DNA of 64,000 bases, from assembly GCA_025201375.1 (NCBI GenBank), contig JAIWZP010000008.1, positions 744,001-808,000 of the forward strand. Reading direction: 5' to 3'. Positions 12,295 through 22,602 of this stretch are shown one piece after another. Positions within the stretch are counted from its first letter, which is position 1. Each line of letters begins with the position of its first letter. A program made the position numbers and the translations under genes. Source of the DNA: Gongronella butleri (lineage: Eukaryota > Mucoromycota > Mucoromycetes > Mucorales > Cunninghamellaceae). The notes under the pieces are model-generated. The model worked only from the letters and a program-made list of their open reading frames with translations, was not told where the DNA came from and did not search any database.

Positions 12295-14301
12295 ATGGAT
12301 ATTGACAAGCTGCTTGTGCCCACGGCCAAGAACGACGACGACGACGAGGATTTTAGCCCTCCAATGGCTGACACGGACGTCCATCAGGCTACCGAGGACG
12401 TGGACGTGGACCATGGTGACGATGACGATGAAGACGCGAGTCCACGGCGCCGGCCTGCGTCGTTTGCGCATGTGGATGCTCAGCTGCGAGCGCAAATGAT
12501 GCAACAAGAGCAAGAAGAACAACAACAACTGAAGCAGCAAAAGGTGGTGCACGAGAACCAAGTGCTGGGCATCTGGGAACGGCAAGTGTACGCGGGTGGG
12601 TTCACGATCCGCACATGCACGGAGCGCAACAGCCTGACCGACTGCTATTTGGGCCGGCGCACCGGCAACGATGCCGGCCATGTCGGCAGCAATGATCATC
12701 ATGATGAGACGCCGCTGCAAATCAAGATCATTGGACGGCACATGAACGGGTCGTTCCGATGCCACATTGGCACGGGCAAGCAATCGCGGCCCATCCACAG
12801 CGACGAGCTGCGCACACAAATGAAGCTGATGGTCGTGTTCTTTCGCTCGGAAACATGCAAAAATCCATGGGTTCTTACGGAATTCCTGTGTTTCCCCACA
12901 TGGCTGCTGCATCTGTTTCGGTATGCACACCACGACACAACGCCGGGTCGGACAGACGTTCGATTCCTAGAAAATGCGTCCTTGGCCAAAGAAGACCATA
13001 TTTATCGCCTCAATCACGTTTTAAACTCCTTGTTCCGTTTCCAATTACATGCCCTTGATCACCGCCGCATGAGCCAGACTATGGATCTCGCCAATTATCT
13101 GTTTGATACGGCTGGATTGTACCCAATGGCATTGCCCAAGCCGCGACTCAATGACCCCGCACAACCGCCCATCTACACGTCCTTGATTCTCCTGCTCCAG
13201 GCCCCACGACCCTCAAAGCAAAAGACAATGTGCCACAATTGCCACGCAAAGCCATCGTCACGTCGCCAATTGTGTGTCGCATGCTACAGGTACCAGCTCA
13301 AACACCATGAACCACGCCCTCTACGCCTCATTGTAGCAAGTAGGCCAGGACCAAGGGCATCCCCCGTGTCCCCGCCACCGCAGCAGCTCCAACAGCCATC
13401 GCCATTGTCATCACCGTCATCATCATCCTCGTTTTCACCATCGTCCATTGCCATGTCCGCGTCCTCCGCTTCCATGCCAAGCCTGTCATCGTCGGCCATG
13501 ATGCTAAAATCAACGGCAACCACGCCACGGTCGCCATCGTCACCAGCAGTGGCTTCATCTGACGCGAAAAAGCTGCACAAGCAATGTGACAATTGCGGCG
13601 TGACAGAGACGCATCAATGGTACCGCAATTTGTGTGGCCAGGGCCATTGGTGTGAGACATGCAAGAGCTATTACTTGCGCCATGGCAAGATGCGACCTCC
13701 CGAGCTCTTTGTCAAGGCGGCAAAGCGCAAAGTCGATGTGCGCGCTTGGATGGACTCTACTTGCTGGCGACTCGACTCCACAGAGCTTGCCATGGCCACC
13801 ATGGGCCTCTACGACAACCACAGCGGCGCATTAGCAAGCCCCTTGTCGGCAGAAGAGACACCACATCATCGCCACAGCCATCATTTGCAACATCAACAAC
13901 ACCAACAACAAGCCCATCACTGGCAGCAGCCATTGGCCCCGCCGCCTCATCGCCATCACCATCAACAGCAGCAACAACAGCAGCAACAACAGCAGCGCAG
14001 GTGGTCGTCCGTGCCCGCTATGCTCTCATCGTCGTCATCGCCACCCACACCACGTCCACATCCGCAGCCCCTCGCTCAATTGGCACAACAACGCCACCAA
14101 CACGATGCAAATGCACCTACTTTGCACCACCACCGGCCACCGTCGACGCCATTGTCCCCACCCATGTCTTCGTCGCCCTGCTCGCCCAATTCCAGTGCCT
14201 TTTCCCCTTGCCAGCCGCGTGATCTCTATTTCCATGATGCACATTACGCCAAACCCAACCGCCACTCCCTGCCACTATTACGCAATACAACGGCGCTGTG
14301 A
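12295..14301 (+). CDS. GATA-type zinc-finger transcription factor
   Basis: Single coding exon, 668 aa. The second finger, C431-X2-C434-X18-C453-X2-C456 (CDNCGVTETHQWYR...CETC), followed by a basic tail (YYLRHGKMRPPEL), is a GATA-type DNA-binding domain with the 18-residue loop. A first, shorter Cys4 cluster C313-X2-C316-X10-C327-X2-C330 followed by a basic stretch looks like a degenerate finger. The N-terminus is acidic (DDDDEDF, GDDDDEDASP), then a Gln/Glu-rich coiled part, then about 200 residues of unrecognised but ordered-looking sequence (residues about 90-300). The C-terminus is rich in Ser, Pro, His and poly-Gln, typical of a transactivation region. An AATAAA lies near 14503. DNA target and regulated pathway (nitrogen, light and iron are the usual fungal ones) cannot be assigned. 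Confidence 0.85.
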   Translation: MDIDKLLVPTAKNDDDDEDFSPPMADTDVHQATEDVDVDHGDDDDEDASPRRRPASFAHVDAQLRAQMMQQEQEEQQQLKQQKVVHENQVLGIWERQVYAGGFTIRTCTERNSLTDCYLGRRTGNDAGHVGSNDHHDETPLQIKIIGRHMNGSFRCHIGTGKQSRPIHSDELRTQMKLMVVFFRSETCKNPWVLTEFLCFPTWLLHLFRYAHHDTTPGRTDVRFLENASLAKEDHIYRLNHVLNSLFRFQLHALDHRRMSQTMDLANYLFDTAGLYPMALPKPRLNDPAQPPIYTSLILLLQAPRPSKQKTMCHNCHAKPSSRRQLCVACYRYQLKHHEPRPLRLIVASRPGPRASPVSPPPQQLQQPSPLSSPSSSSSFSPSSIAMSASSASMPSLSSSAMMLKSTATTPRSPSSPAVASSDAKKLHKQCDNCGVTETHQWYRNLCGQGHWCETCKSYYLRHGKMRPPELFVKAAKRKVDVRAWMDSTCWRLDSTELAMATMGLYDNHSGALASPLSAEETPHHRHSHHLQHQQHQQQAHHWQQPLAPPPHRHHHQQQQQQQQQQQRRWSSVPAMLSSSSSPPTPRPHPQPLAQLAQQRHQHDANAPTLHHHRPPSTPLSPPMSSSPCSPNSSAFSPCQPRDLYFHDAHYAKPNRHSLPLLRNTTAL

Positions 14302-15857
14302 GCCTCCCCCCCTCCCCAATGAAGGCGCGCCCGTTCTCTCTCTTTCTCTTTTTTTTTTTTTTTACTCTTCGGCACCAATTGCCTGCTAGCCCGTGCCTAT
14401 CGTATGCCTTTTCTTTTCCATTAACCCCACCATGCTATGATTCTCCTCCTTGTATTTATGCTTGATCTCTTTTCTCTTTTCTACAACCTCATATCATGAA
14501 GCTTTAATAAATCTATTTTCGCACCTGCAGCTCAACCAAAAAAAAAAAAAAAGACATGTTGCTAAGCGACATTCATTTCACATGACGCGATCGACTGCAC
14601 TAATGCTGGAATCTTCGTCTTCCGGATCTTCGACATTGGGTGCTAATTTTCAACCCAAAGTTCAAGCGACTGAAAGCGCTCAATATATTATCAAAAAATT
14701 CAAACGCGATTTGCACAATCTCGGACATTGCAAGTCAAGACGCTTTTGTGTAATAAAAATGTGCACAACTCTCCTGCGCGTTGCACGGATGCAATTTCAT
14801 CCATGCACGATACGATTTGGTACCAGGATGGATCATTTTCTAAAAATGGCCCATTGCAAATTTTGCGCCAACTGCATCCTTGATCCCTGGTTTTGAGGCC
14901 AGCTTGCCCGACTAACAGAAGGTTAAACAATTCAACGGTACCATTTCCAAGGTGATTGCTTGACCCACACGTCGCATCAGAAAATGTAGCCGTGGCAAAC
15001 CGCTGACAAAAAAAAAAGGGTTTCCTAAATGGCACCAAACTTACACACCAGAAAAGTGTTATGGTACTGTAAAACTCACGAAAATGTCAAAAGAGAACGC
15101 CATCTATCTGTTCTTTGTCGAGCAATGAGTCATTTTAGATTTAACCTTCGGCTCAAATGGCACAGCCGGGACACGTCGTAGGGCCGCCGTGCGTGCTGAC
15201 GCATCCACCACAATGACGCACGCCAGATGCATCAATAATTCGATGCGCACCAGCATCCGGAACCACAAACAACGTAGCGCGAAGCACGACGCTTCAACAA
15301 TTGCTGCAAAAAATTGGTACAGTACGCGTTCATCCTCCACCTGAAACTTAATCATTTTCGTTGATCATCAATGCCTAAGCACGTAACTTGTCACGCTGTT
15401 TCTGGTGATATGATTTTCAGGGCGCCGCGACCAATTTTTGTCGAGATGGCCTTGAGGCGAAAATTGAATAAAAAAAACGCATGAAATCGCGTTTTCCGCC
15501 AAACCCTGAAGGTCGACACGTAAGTTTTTTTATGCCATTTTCGTTGCTAAACAGTGCACGTGTTTATCCGTTGTGTGAATAACGTGGTGATTCAGCGACC
15601 TAGATTTTACCACTTGAAAATGGTCGACTGCACCTCTTGGAAAACTCGTGATTTTTCACGATTTTCCAAATTCACTGTAACACACCATCGAGTGAAATCA
15701 GACACATGCAACTTTGTCTTTAGGGTAATTTGGCCACTCTCTTTTCAGAATAAGCGTAAAATCTGGGGGGTCAATCGGGCCGCTGACGAGAAAATCGATA
15801 TTTTACGATAAATTCACGTTTCGGACCGCGGCGCGCAAAATAATAATGCCTCGATCT

Positions 15858-16065
15858 GGTTCAAACTTGCACGTGTGGAAAAATACACGTCTAGTTGTCA
15901 TTTTGTTCCTGGTTGACAAAGTCGATGCGTGACTTTTGTACACTTGCGACGCGTGATCAAACATTTCAATCTCGATTTTCTCAGCAACGCACAAATAAAA
16001 ACGGAACACGCTGCTGTGACCAAAGAGGCAGCATTCGACACTCTATCGAATAAGCCTAGTTTTAC
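15858..16065 (+). repeat. Dispersed non-coding repeat, copy A
   Basis: Shares with copies at 17018 and 27165 an ordered series of words: AACTTGCAC, CGATGCGTGAC followed by TTTGTA, a CTCGATTTTCTC-like stretch with GGCAACAG or GCAACGCAC, and a CTATCGAA-like end. No coding potential. Confidence 0.6.
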
Positions 16066-17017
16066 AGTACTGACGTACTGTACGTCCAATACTGATGGAA
16101 AAATGCAAGTTTTTAAAATTGGGCTTTATTAATCGCCATTTGCTCGAGAATAATGGCATGATTGATCCCCGGTTTTTACTGCAGATTTTCTTAGAAACAG
16201 GGGGTCGATGCATCTAATGAGATGACTCTCTGGTCGCCGGCAAGTAGGTTGCCAAACGGATTTTACTTTTCTGGCTGGGCCTAAACCTCTCAAGCGGGGG
16301 ACCCTCCAGATGCATTTTGACCTGACCAACTTTTTTTTCGAGCATTTGAAAAAAAATTCATGATCAGGACTTCTCTTCATCACAGAGCCATGAAACTTTC
16401 CCACCTATAGAATTTTGCTTCTCTCTTATCAGAAAAAAATTAAAACCCCGGTATCAATCGGCTGGTTCGGCAACAAAATTGACATTGCTGAAAATTTGGC
16501 TGTAGCGCGCGCGTTTTTTAAAAAAAACTTTCGCGGTAAAATCATGTTTCGATCATCGCCAAATTTGTCACTTTGGTGCTTCATTGCTTCTCTTTTCATA
16601 AAAACTAAAAAAAACCCGAGGGCAATCAGCCTGTTGTCGAGATGTGCACCTTTTTCACGATTTTTCACAAATCCTATTACTGTACTGACCACTGCAAATC
16701 ATACATTGAAAGTATTCAAAGCTTTGCCACTGAACTATTTCGGCCCGTGTCGTTACAAAAAAGCCATGTATGTAATCTAGAGGTCAATCATACGATTGTA
16801 GTGAACTACCAAAAAACTTCGATTTTTACAAATCCAGTCTTAAACCCTACAAGCCATAATTGGATCGCCTTCAAAACTTTTCATTAGCACATTTTGTCGC
16901 GTTTTTCTTACAGCATGGTGTTGAAAACCAGAGGTTTATTGAGTCGCTGTGCAGATGAATCCAAAACGTCGATATTTTCACAAATTCATCACTGGCTCTC
17001 AAAATATTTTGTGGGTC

Positions 17018-17230
17018 GCCATGAAACTTGCACCATTCGAAAGAGACGCGCTCGGACGTCATTTCTGGAATGTTTTTTCGCCGATGCGTGACATTTGTAC
17101 CGCTTGTGAAAGCCGTTCAAATATTACAAAAATTTTCAACCTCGATGTTCTTGGCAACAGATTAGACAACACACGGCGCTTTTAACGTGTCGAAAGCGTC
17201 TCTTGCATTTCTATCGAATGAGACCAGTTT
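17018..17230 (+). repeat. Dispersed non-coding repeat, copy B
   Basis: Same ordered words as copy A (GAAACTTGCAC, CCGATGCGTGAC then TTTGTAC, CTTGGCAACAG, CTATCGAATGAG), with several small insertions. Diverged, so old. Confidence 0.6.
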
Positions 17231-17765
17231 CATCGATGGATGGCTAAAACTCGCAGAGAAAATTCACTTTTCCATCAAAATCTTTTATCGCGATTTTTTC
17301 GACAACGGTCTAATAAACCTATGGTTTTTATTCCAGTTTTACTAACAAACAAAGGGCAAAACATTTAATCGGATGACTTGCAGTGCGCTAACTTGGGTTT
17401 TAACTTTTTGGATCGTCATTCCACCACGAGTCTCCAGCCCACCACTCAGCGGACAAAAATGTGCGAAATAAAAAATAAAAAAATAAAAATTTCATGCAAT
17501 CCACCACCTTAATTTAGAAGTGTCAAACCTTAAATTTTTGCAAAAAAATTTGCACAAAGTAGGCAATTTTCTCAGTCAATCGCCGTTCATGCGTCACTCT
17601 TTGGACATTTTTCTTAAAGTTGGGGCGACCTGCCATTTGTGTGCCAATGGCAAATCGTCAAAGTTACCTGTTTGGGATGCATTGATCACTCGGAGTTCGA
17701 ATTTCCCCAAATTTGGCATTTTCTGAGATTGAAATGTGTGACCCCTGAGTGACCCCTGAATTTTT

Positions 17766-18610
17766 CAAAAGTGGTCGTAGCGCTTCGGGGGTTTACCGGT
17801 AAGCTTTTTTGTTGCAAATTTTGCGCTGAGTGTGATGCAGTTCTTTTTGAGTGGGCTCGACCATGTAGATGGTGAGATGAATGCAAAATATGATAGTACA
17901 AATCAAAGATTTTTTGGAATTTGCAGATTCAAAAAAAATTCGGACGGACCCGTCGCAAGCACTGGGTTGAAGTTCGTGCCGTCACGCGATTTTCATCGGC
18001 GGGTGTGAACAACGAGAACAATGAGCTCAATCAGCCAGCACGCCAATTGTGGGGTGCTAGGCGCGTCAATGCACATTGTGTGCATTGTGGACAGGGCGCC
18101 GCACCAACGTGCCTAGCGCTTGAGCTCAGACCGAGCTGAGAGTCCGGTGTCGGCCGGTGAATCTGCCACACACCCATTTTTTCGCCTACTGTATAAAATC
18201 CCACCTTGTTTAGATTTCCCCTTTTCCTTTTCTTTTGACTCTGTTTTCAGATTAAAAACCCCATCTTTTGAGTCTCACTTATTCGCAAAGTTTGCAGCGG
18301 GCAAGTGGGCTGTAAAAAAATTTCTGGATGCCCAACAGCAAGCCATCAAAGTCCGAAAAACACGCATTGCCCTTTTTCAAGCGCAAAAATGTGCATTTTA
18401 CAGTAGTGCAGAGCAGCGTGCTATTGCAGGCATGGAAATACAGTAACAGCACACCACGTCAGACTCTGTCCATTGCGATCAAAAAATGCAAGGATAAAAA
18501 AAAAAAGCATCAAGAAACTCTTTTTTGTAGTTTTTTTTTTTTTTTTTTTTGCGGTGTACGTACTGTAAAATCCCAAATCGTGAAAATCGTGCTTTTTTGT
18601 TTACTGTAAT
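17766..18610 (+). repeat. Non-coding repeat locus 1, homologous to 26613-27010
   Basis: Shared ordered landmarks with locus 2 include AAGCTTTTTTGTTGCAAA, TTCAAAAAAA followed by TCGG(A/G)CGG, GCGGGCAAGTGGG, CGTGCTATTGCAGGCA-like sequence and GTAAAATCCC followed by ATGAAAATCGTG-like sequence. Locus 1 has about 65 extra bases near 17815-17885 and about 290 extra bases near 18003-18292 that locus 2 lacks. Confidence 0.6.
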
Positions 18611-18916
18611 GGTATTATCTCAAACGCTTCCTGAGGGTAGAGTATAATTTCATCATAACGGATGTGGTACAGTATCATACTGTATGTCCATCATCATATC
18701 ATATCATACAGTAGCTGGCTTGTCAATTTTATCTCGCTCATTTTGGATTATGTAATTTCGTCCTTTTACACAACAAGCGAGACACATCTACGATACGGCC
18801 TTTAACGACATCATGGCTTTGTTCGTCATCAACGTGGTGTCGCGCGCTATCTTGTTCGTATGGCAATCTTTTATTTTTAATTTACATTTGTCAAAAAAGA
18901 GTTGATTTTGGCATGG

Positions 18917-21152
18917 CTACAATGAAAAGAGGTCATTTGATTGAGACATGAATTTTGGAAAGTCGTCGACCATGGCCATGACGTCGTCCAATGAGAAATT
19001 GTTGCTGGTATCTGGGTGGTTGAAGGTGATGTTGGAAGGTGGCGCCGGGGACGGCGAGTCATCCATGAACATATCGTCGTCGTCCTCGTCATGCGCGGTG
19101 TGCGAAGAGGTGGACGGCTGCGCGAACTGTTCAGCAGCAGCCGACTCGTCGGCTGGGGTCGCGGCGGCGGAGGGCGTGACGGCCGTTTGCTTTTCGACGG
19201 GCGGGAATTGGTCCGCAAAGCGCTCGCGTTCAAGATACATGGCCTTGCGCTCCATCATATGGTCGATCATGTGCTGGCCCAGACTGACGGCCAGCTCGAC
19301 CAGGTTGTCGCAGCGCTGCTCCGGCCGGTGGTTGGGAATCAGGAACCAGTATTTCTGCAAAAACGAGGGCGGCACCGCCCAGCGGTCTGCGTTGCCCAAT
19401 TCGCCGCCCAAAAAGAAGCTTTCCTGAATGAGCAGGTTGAAAAGGTCGTTTGTATCGTAATAGTCCTGGAATAAAATCATATGGTCGCGCATCACAGGGC
19501 TTGGGATATAATCAATGCGAGCATCGTGCGGAATCTTGCATTGCAATTCAGCTAAAAAAAAAAAAAAAAAGAAAAAAAAAGAAAAGAGCGCGTCAACATT
19601 GACCCGTGTCACGTCATTTCATTTTTCCTTACTTGGGGCCCAAAGGGTCATGACATTGGCCTCAAGATTCATATAAGCACGAACGTAATGGATGGCGTCG
19701 ACGGGGTTCATGGGCGGGACGTTTTTAAGTGCGAGGTCGTCGGGGGGTAGGATGCCTGAGGCACGCAAAGGGTCAAGGGTGTCGTCATTGTCCTTCTCGG
19801 CGGAGGTCGATGCCGATTCGGGGGAGCCGTGTGCTTTTTTGGCGTTTTGCTTGGCATCGCCGTCCCTGCTCTTGCTGCGTATCCTTTGCAATCCAGTCTT
19901 GACATCAATGTCGACTGACGTTTCGTCGCCCATATCCATGACGTTGTCAAGCTGTGCATTGGACTTTTGATGAAGAGCAGAGTGTGTGGCGTTGGAAATG
20001 CCGGTCAATTCCTGATCGTGGATTTGGCTCGAAGCGGCCAAAATGGCGCACAATTGTCGCGCCGGCAAATTCTGTTGTTGGAGCCAGTGATTGATGCTTG
20101 GATCATCCAATTCACCATCCTCGTCCATTCTTTCGTCCATCATGGCCGACATGGCCGAATCTGGCGACAAGGATGACGATGCCGCAGCCCGTGCCTGAGC
20201 CTGTGCTTGTGCTTGTGCCATGGATGCACACAACGACGACGCATTTGTGGTGATGGTGGTGGCGCTAGGCTGGGCCAAGGGCGACGAAGCATTCGCGTCA
20301 TTTCCGGGGGTGAGCACGTTGGATTGCAAGAGCGTCTGGAAAAACGGCAATTCCAAGTGGCTGGCGAGTTGTGGCGCGATGCTTGCAAGCTGCTGCGCCA
20401 TGGACGCGTCCATCATGGGCAAAGGCGACGAGGCGGCGGTGGCAGACGATGTGGTTGTCGAGATTGGCGCCGCTGTGGGTGGTGGTGGCGGCATGGACGC
20501 CAAGTCGGCGTGCAAAAACGAATCCGAGTACGACGACGACGCGCTCGAAGCGTCATGGCGGTCGGCAATGACTTGTTGTTCATGCTGATCAATCACAGAC
20601 GATGGTGGTGCCGTCGCCGCATTGTTTGCTGCCTCGGCCTGCTCGGCGGCGTGACGCGCAGCCGGTGTGGAGTTCGCAGCCAGTGAATCGAGAATGGACC
20701 GTGGGATCGTGGACTTTTGGGGCAGGGAAAACGGCACAATGGACTTTGTCTTGTCCAAAAAGATCTCCATGGTCTGAGGGACCTCATTGGACTCGGATTG
20801 AAGCACATAGTCGCACCCAAGGCTGTCCTTTTTGTTCATGTCCCACAGCTTGGGTACATCCACGCGATTCGCAACACACGCCATCTTGTACGTCAACAGC
20901 TGCCCACGCAGGTAATTGTTCACGTAATTCAGCTCTTCCACCTTACGATTCAGCCGACGCACCTGCTTAAGCGCCTGCTCACGCAAATACAGGCAGCTCT
21001 TGACCGCAATCTCCGCCTCGCGCATCTCACGTCGCTTGCGCTCGCGAAACCTGCATCAAAAAAAAATCAAAATCAAAATCAAAATCCAGGGGTCCAAGAC
21101 GTCTCGGATTCCACTTCATCTCTCCCTTTTTTCTTCTTTTTCTTTTTCTTTT

Positions 21153-21199
<47 letters not shown>

Positions 21200-21393
21200 C
21201 CATTCCCAGCGTCCTTGGCGACTTACGCTCGCTGTGCAGCTCGATTCTGCGCTTTGCGCTGTGCTGGTGATGGTGGATTGGGCTTTCGACCTGGCTTTTT
21301 TCTAGGTCGAATGGGTTTGCCATTCGTATCAATATTGCCCAGCTCGTATTGCGGATCAAAGTGCTCAAACGCAATAATGTCAGGTGAGGACAT
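18917..21393 (-). CDS. Yap/Pap1-type bZIP transcription factor with DUF3425-like C-terminus (A)
   Basis: Three exons, 21227-21393, 19633-21050 and 18917-19551, encode 739 aa. The basic region contains KKPGRKPNP and QNRAAQRAFRERK (residues 49-61), whose NxxAQxxFR core is the Yap/Pap1 signature. A leucine-zipper-like helix follows (LREQALKQVRRLNRKVEEL). The first intron (176 nt, with a 43-base T run) splits the Ala codon of AAQRA. The middle is disordered and Ser/Ala/Gln-rich with a WLQQQNLPARQL motif. Exon 3 encodes the DUF3425-like region: IPHDARIDYIPSPVMRDHMI, then LGGEL and PPSFLQKYWFLIP. The end is Asp-rich. Target genes are unknown; Yap-type factors often handle oxidative or metal stress. 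It is divergent from, and paralogous to, the next gene. Confidence 0.85.
21155..21197 (+). repeat. 43-base T run inside an intron
   Basis: Uninterrupted T run within intron 1 of the minus-strand bZIP gene, so read as A on the transcript, directly before C-rich and T-interrupted stretches. The length is likely polymorphic or prone to sequencing error. Confidence 0.85.
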
Positions 21394-22602
21394 GGTGCTT
21401 GTTTGCGAAAAAAAAAACAATAAGAGAAAGAAAAGCAAGGGAAAAGATGGGAGAAAGCAAAAAAAAAGGGGGGGGACAGGAGAGACGTCGATTTTGATGG
21501 AATCAAAATACGTGGACCTGCCTTTTTCATTTGCCCTCTGGGCATCTTCGGTGCTTTAAGGTTCTGGGGGGAGGGGCCCATTCATAGGCTAAATAATTAC
21601 AAAAACCAATCACGTAGGCGTGCAATTGACCTAGAAAGGCAAGCGTCTCTCGGACATTGGAGCTCTTTTTGCCCTGAGCGAGAGACGACCACACTTGTTT
21701 GCCAGCCTGCAGAAAAAGAAGATTTTTTGCATGTGAAACACAACGCAACCCCACACTTGTACGCCTCTGACAAGCTTTTCTTTATGATCCACGGCAAACA
21801 ATGCGGCCTACCTCCCCCCACAACACGTTTTCTTCGGCTCGCATGTGAAAATTGGATCCCGAGAGGTAAAATCAAGTGCGTACAACGTGTCTTTTTTTTA
21901 TTTTTTTGCAAAAAAATCATTGCCCATGGCCACCTGTTGCAAGCCAAGAGAAACAAGCAGTGTCACAAGGGGGTGCATGGTCATCCTCGGCTTTTTTAAT
22001 TTTTTCCCTGTGGGCCATTTTGATGACAAGATGGAATCAGCTCCGCACGGCATGTTTTTACTCACGCCCAGCTTGTGCGAGCGAGCAAAAGAAAAGCACG
22101 TGGAAAAAATCTTAGCCGTGGCGCGGCCCAATGGCCATGGACAAGAGCATTCAGCCTGCTCGGCTAAGCATTTTGGCCTGACAGGCCGTTTCACCTGGCT
22201 AAAGGCAATGGCGTCTCTTTTGGCGTTTCTTTTTTTTTTTTTTTGCATTTGCTGCTGCATTTGTTGCAATATTTTTATTATTATTTTTTGGCGATGAGAC
22301 GCGTCCCAATGTTTTCAATCATAGAAAACGCAATGGGCGGGTGCAATTGTCATTTTGCAAGTCGTTGATTGATGATTTGCGATGCATATTATAAAAGGTG
22401 GACCGCAATTGTTGACCAATCAGAGCGCTCAGTCTGTCCCCCGCCTTTTTTCTTTTGTGGGACCTGACTCTTTTTGCGCCCTGGCCCACTTGCGTCTTTT
22501 CTTTTCTTTTTTCCTTGTCCCAAACACCCAAACTTGACCACACCACACAACATACACCTCTTTTTCTTTCCTTTTGCGCAATAAGCACACGGCCGACATT
22601 CT
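21394..22602. promoter_or_regulatory. Shared divergent promoter region of the two bZIP genes
   Basis: About 1.2 kb between the two start codons, with no supported gene. A TATAAAA box at 22390-22396 lies 207 bases before the plus-strand gene. No equally clear box was seen for the minus-strand gene. A shared regulatory region would allow co-regulation of the paralogues (inference). Confidence 0.5.

Larger units (their letters stand above)
14302..18916. other. Gene-poor tract with degenerate dispersed repeats
   Basis: Apart from the 3' ends of the flanking genes (AATAAA for the bZIP gene at 18868-18873, minus strand) no coding region is supported; open frames are short and compositionally random. 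The tract holds two copies of one dispersed repeat and one copy of another, described separately, plus many TACTGTA/TACAGTA words. It is probably old transposon debris (inference). Confidence 0.6.

Noticed and set aside
17690..17712. GAGTTCGAATTTCCC resembling a tRNA T-arm
   Set aside because: The flanking bases do not pair as a T-stem and no A box or acceptor stem is found at the right distance.
20207..20686. Gly/Arg-rich plus-strand frames within bZIP gene A
   Set aside because: Antisense shadows of the Ala/Ser/Gln-rich coding sequence on the minus strand.
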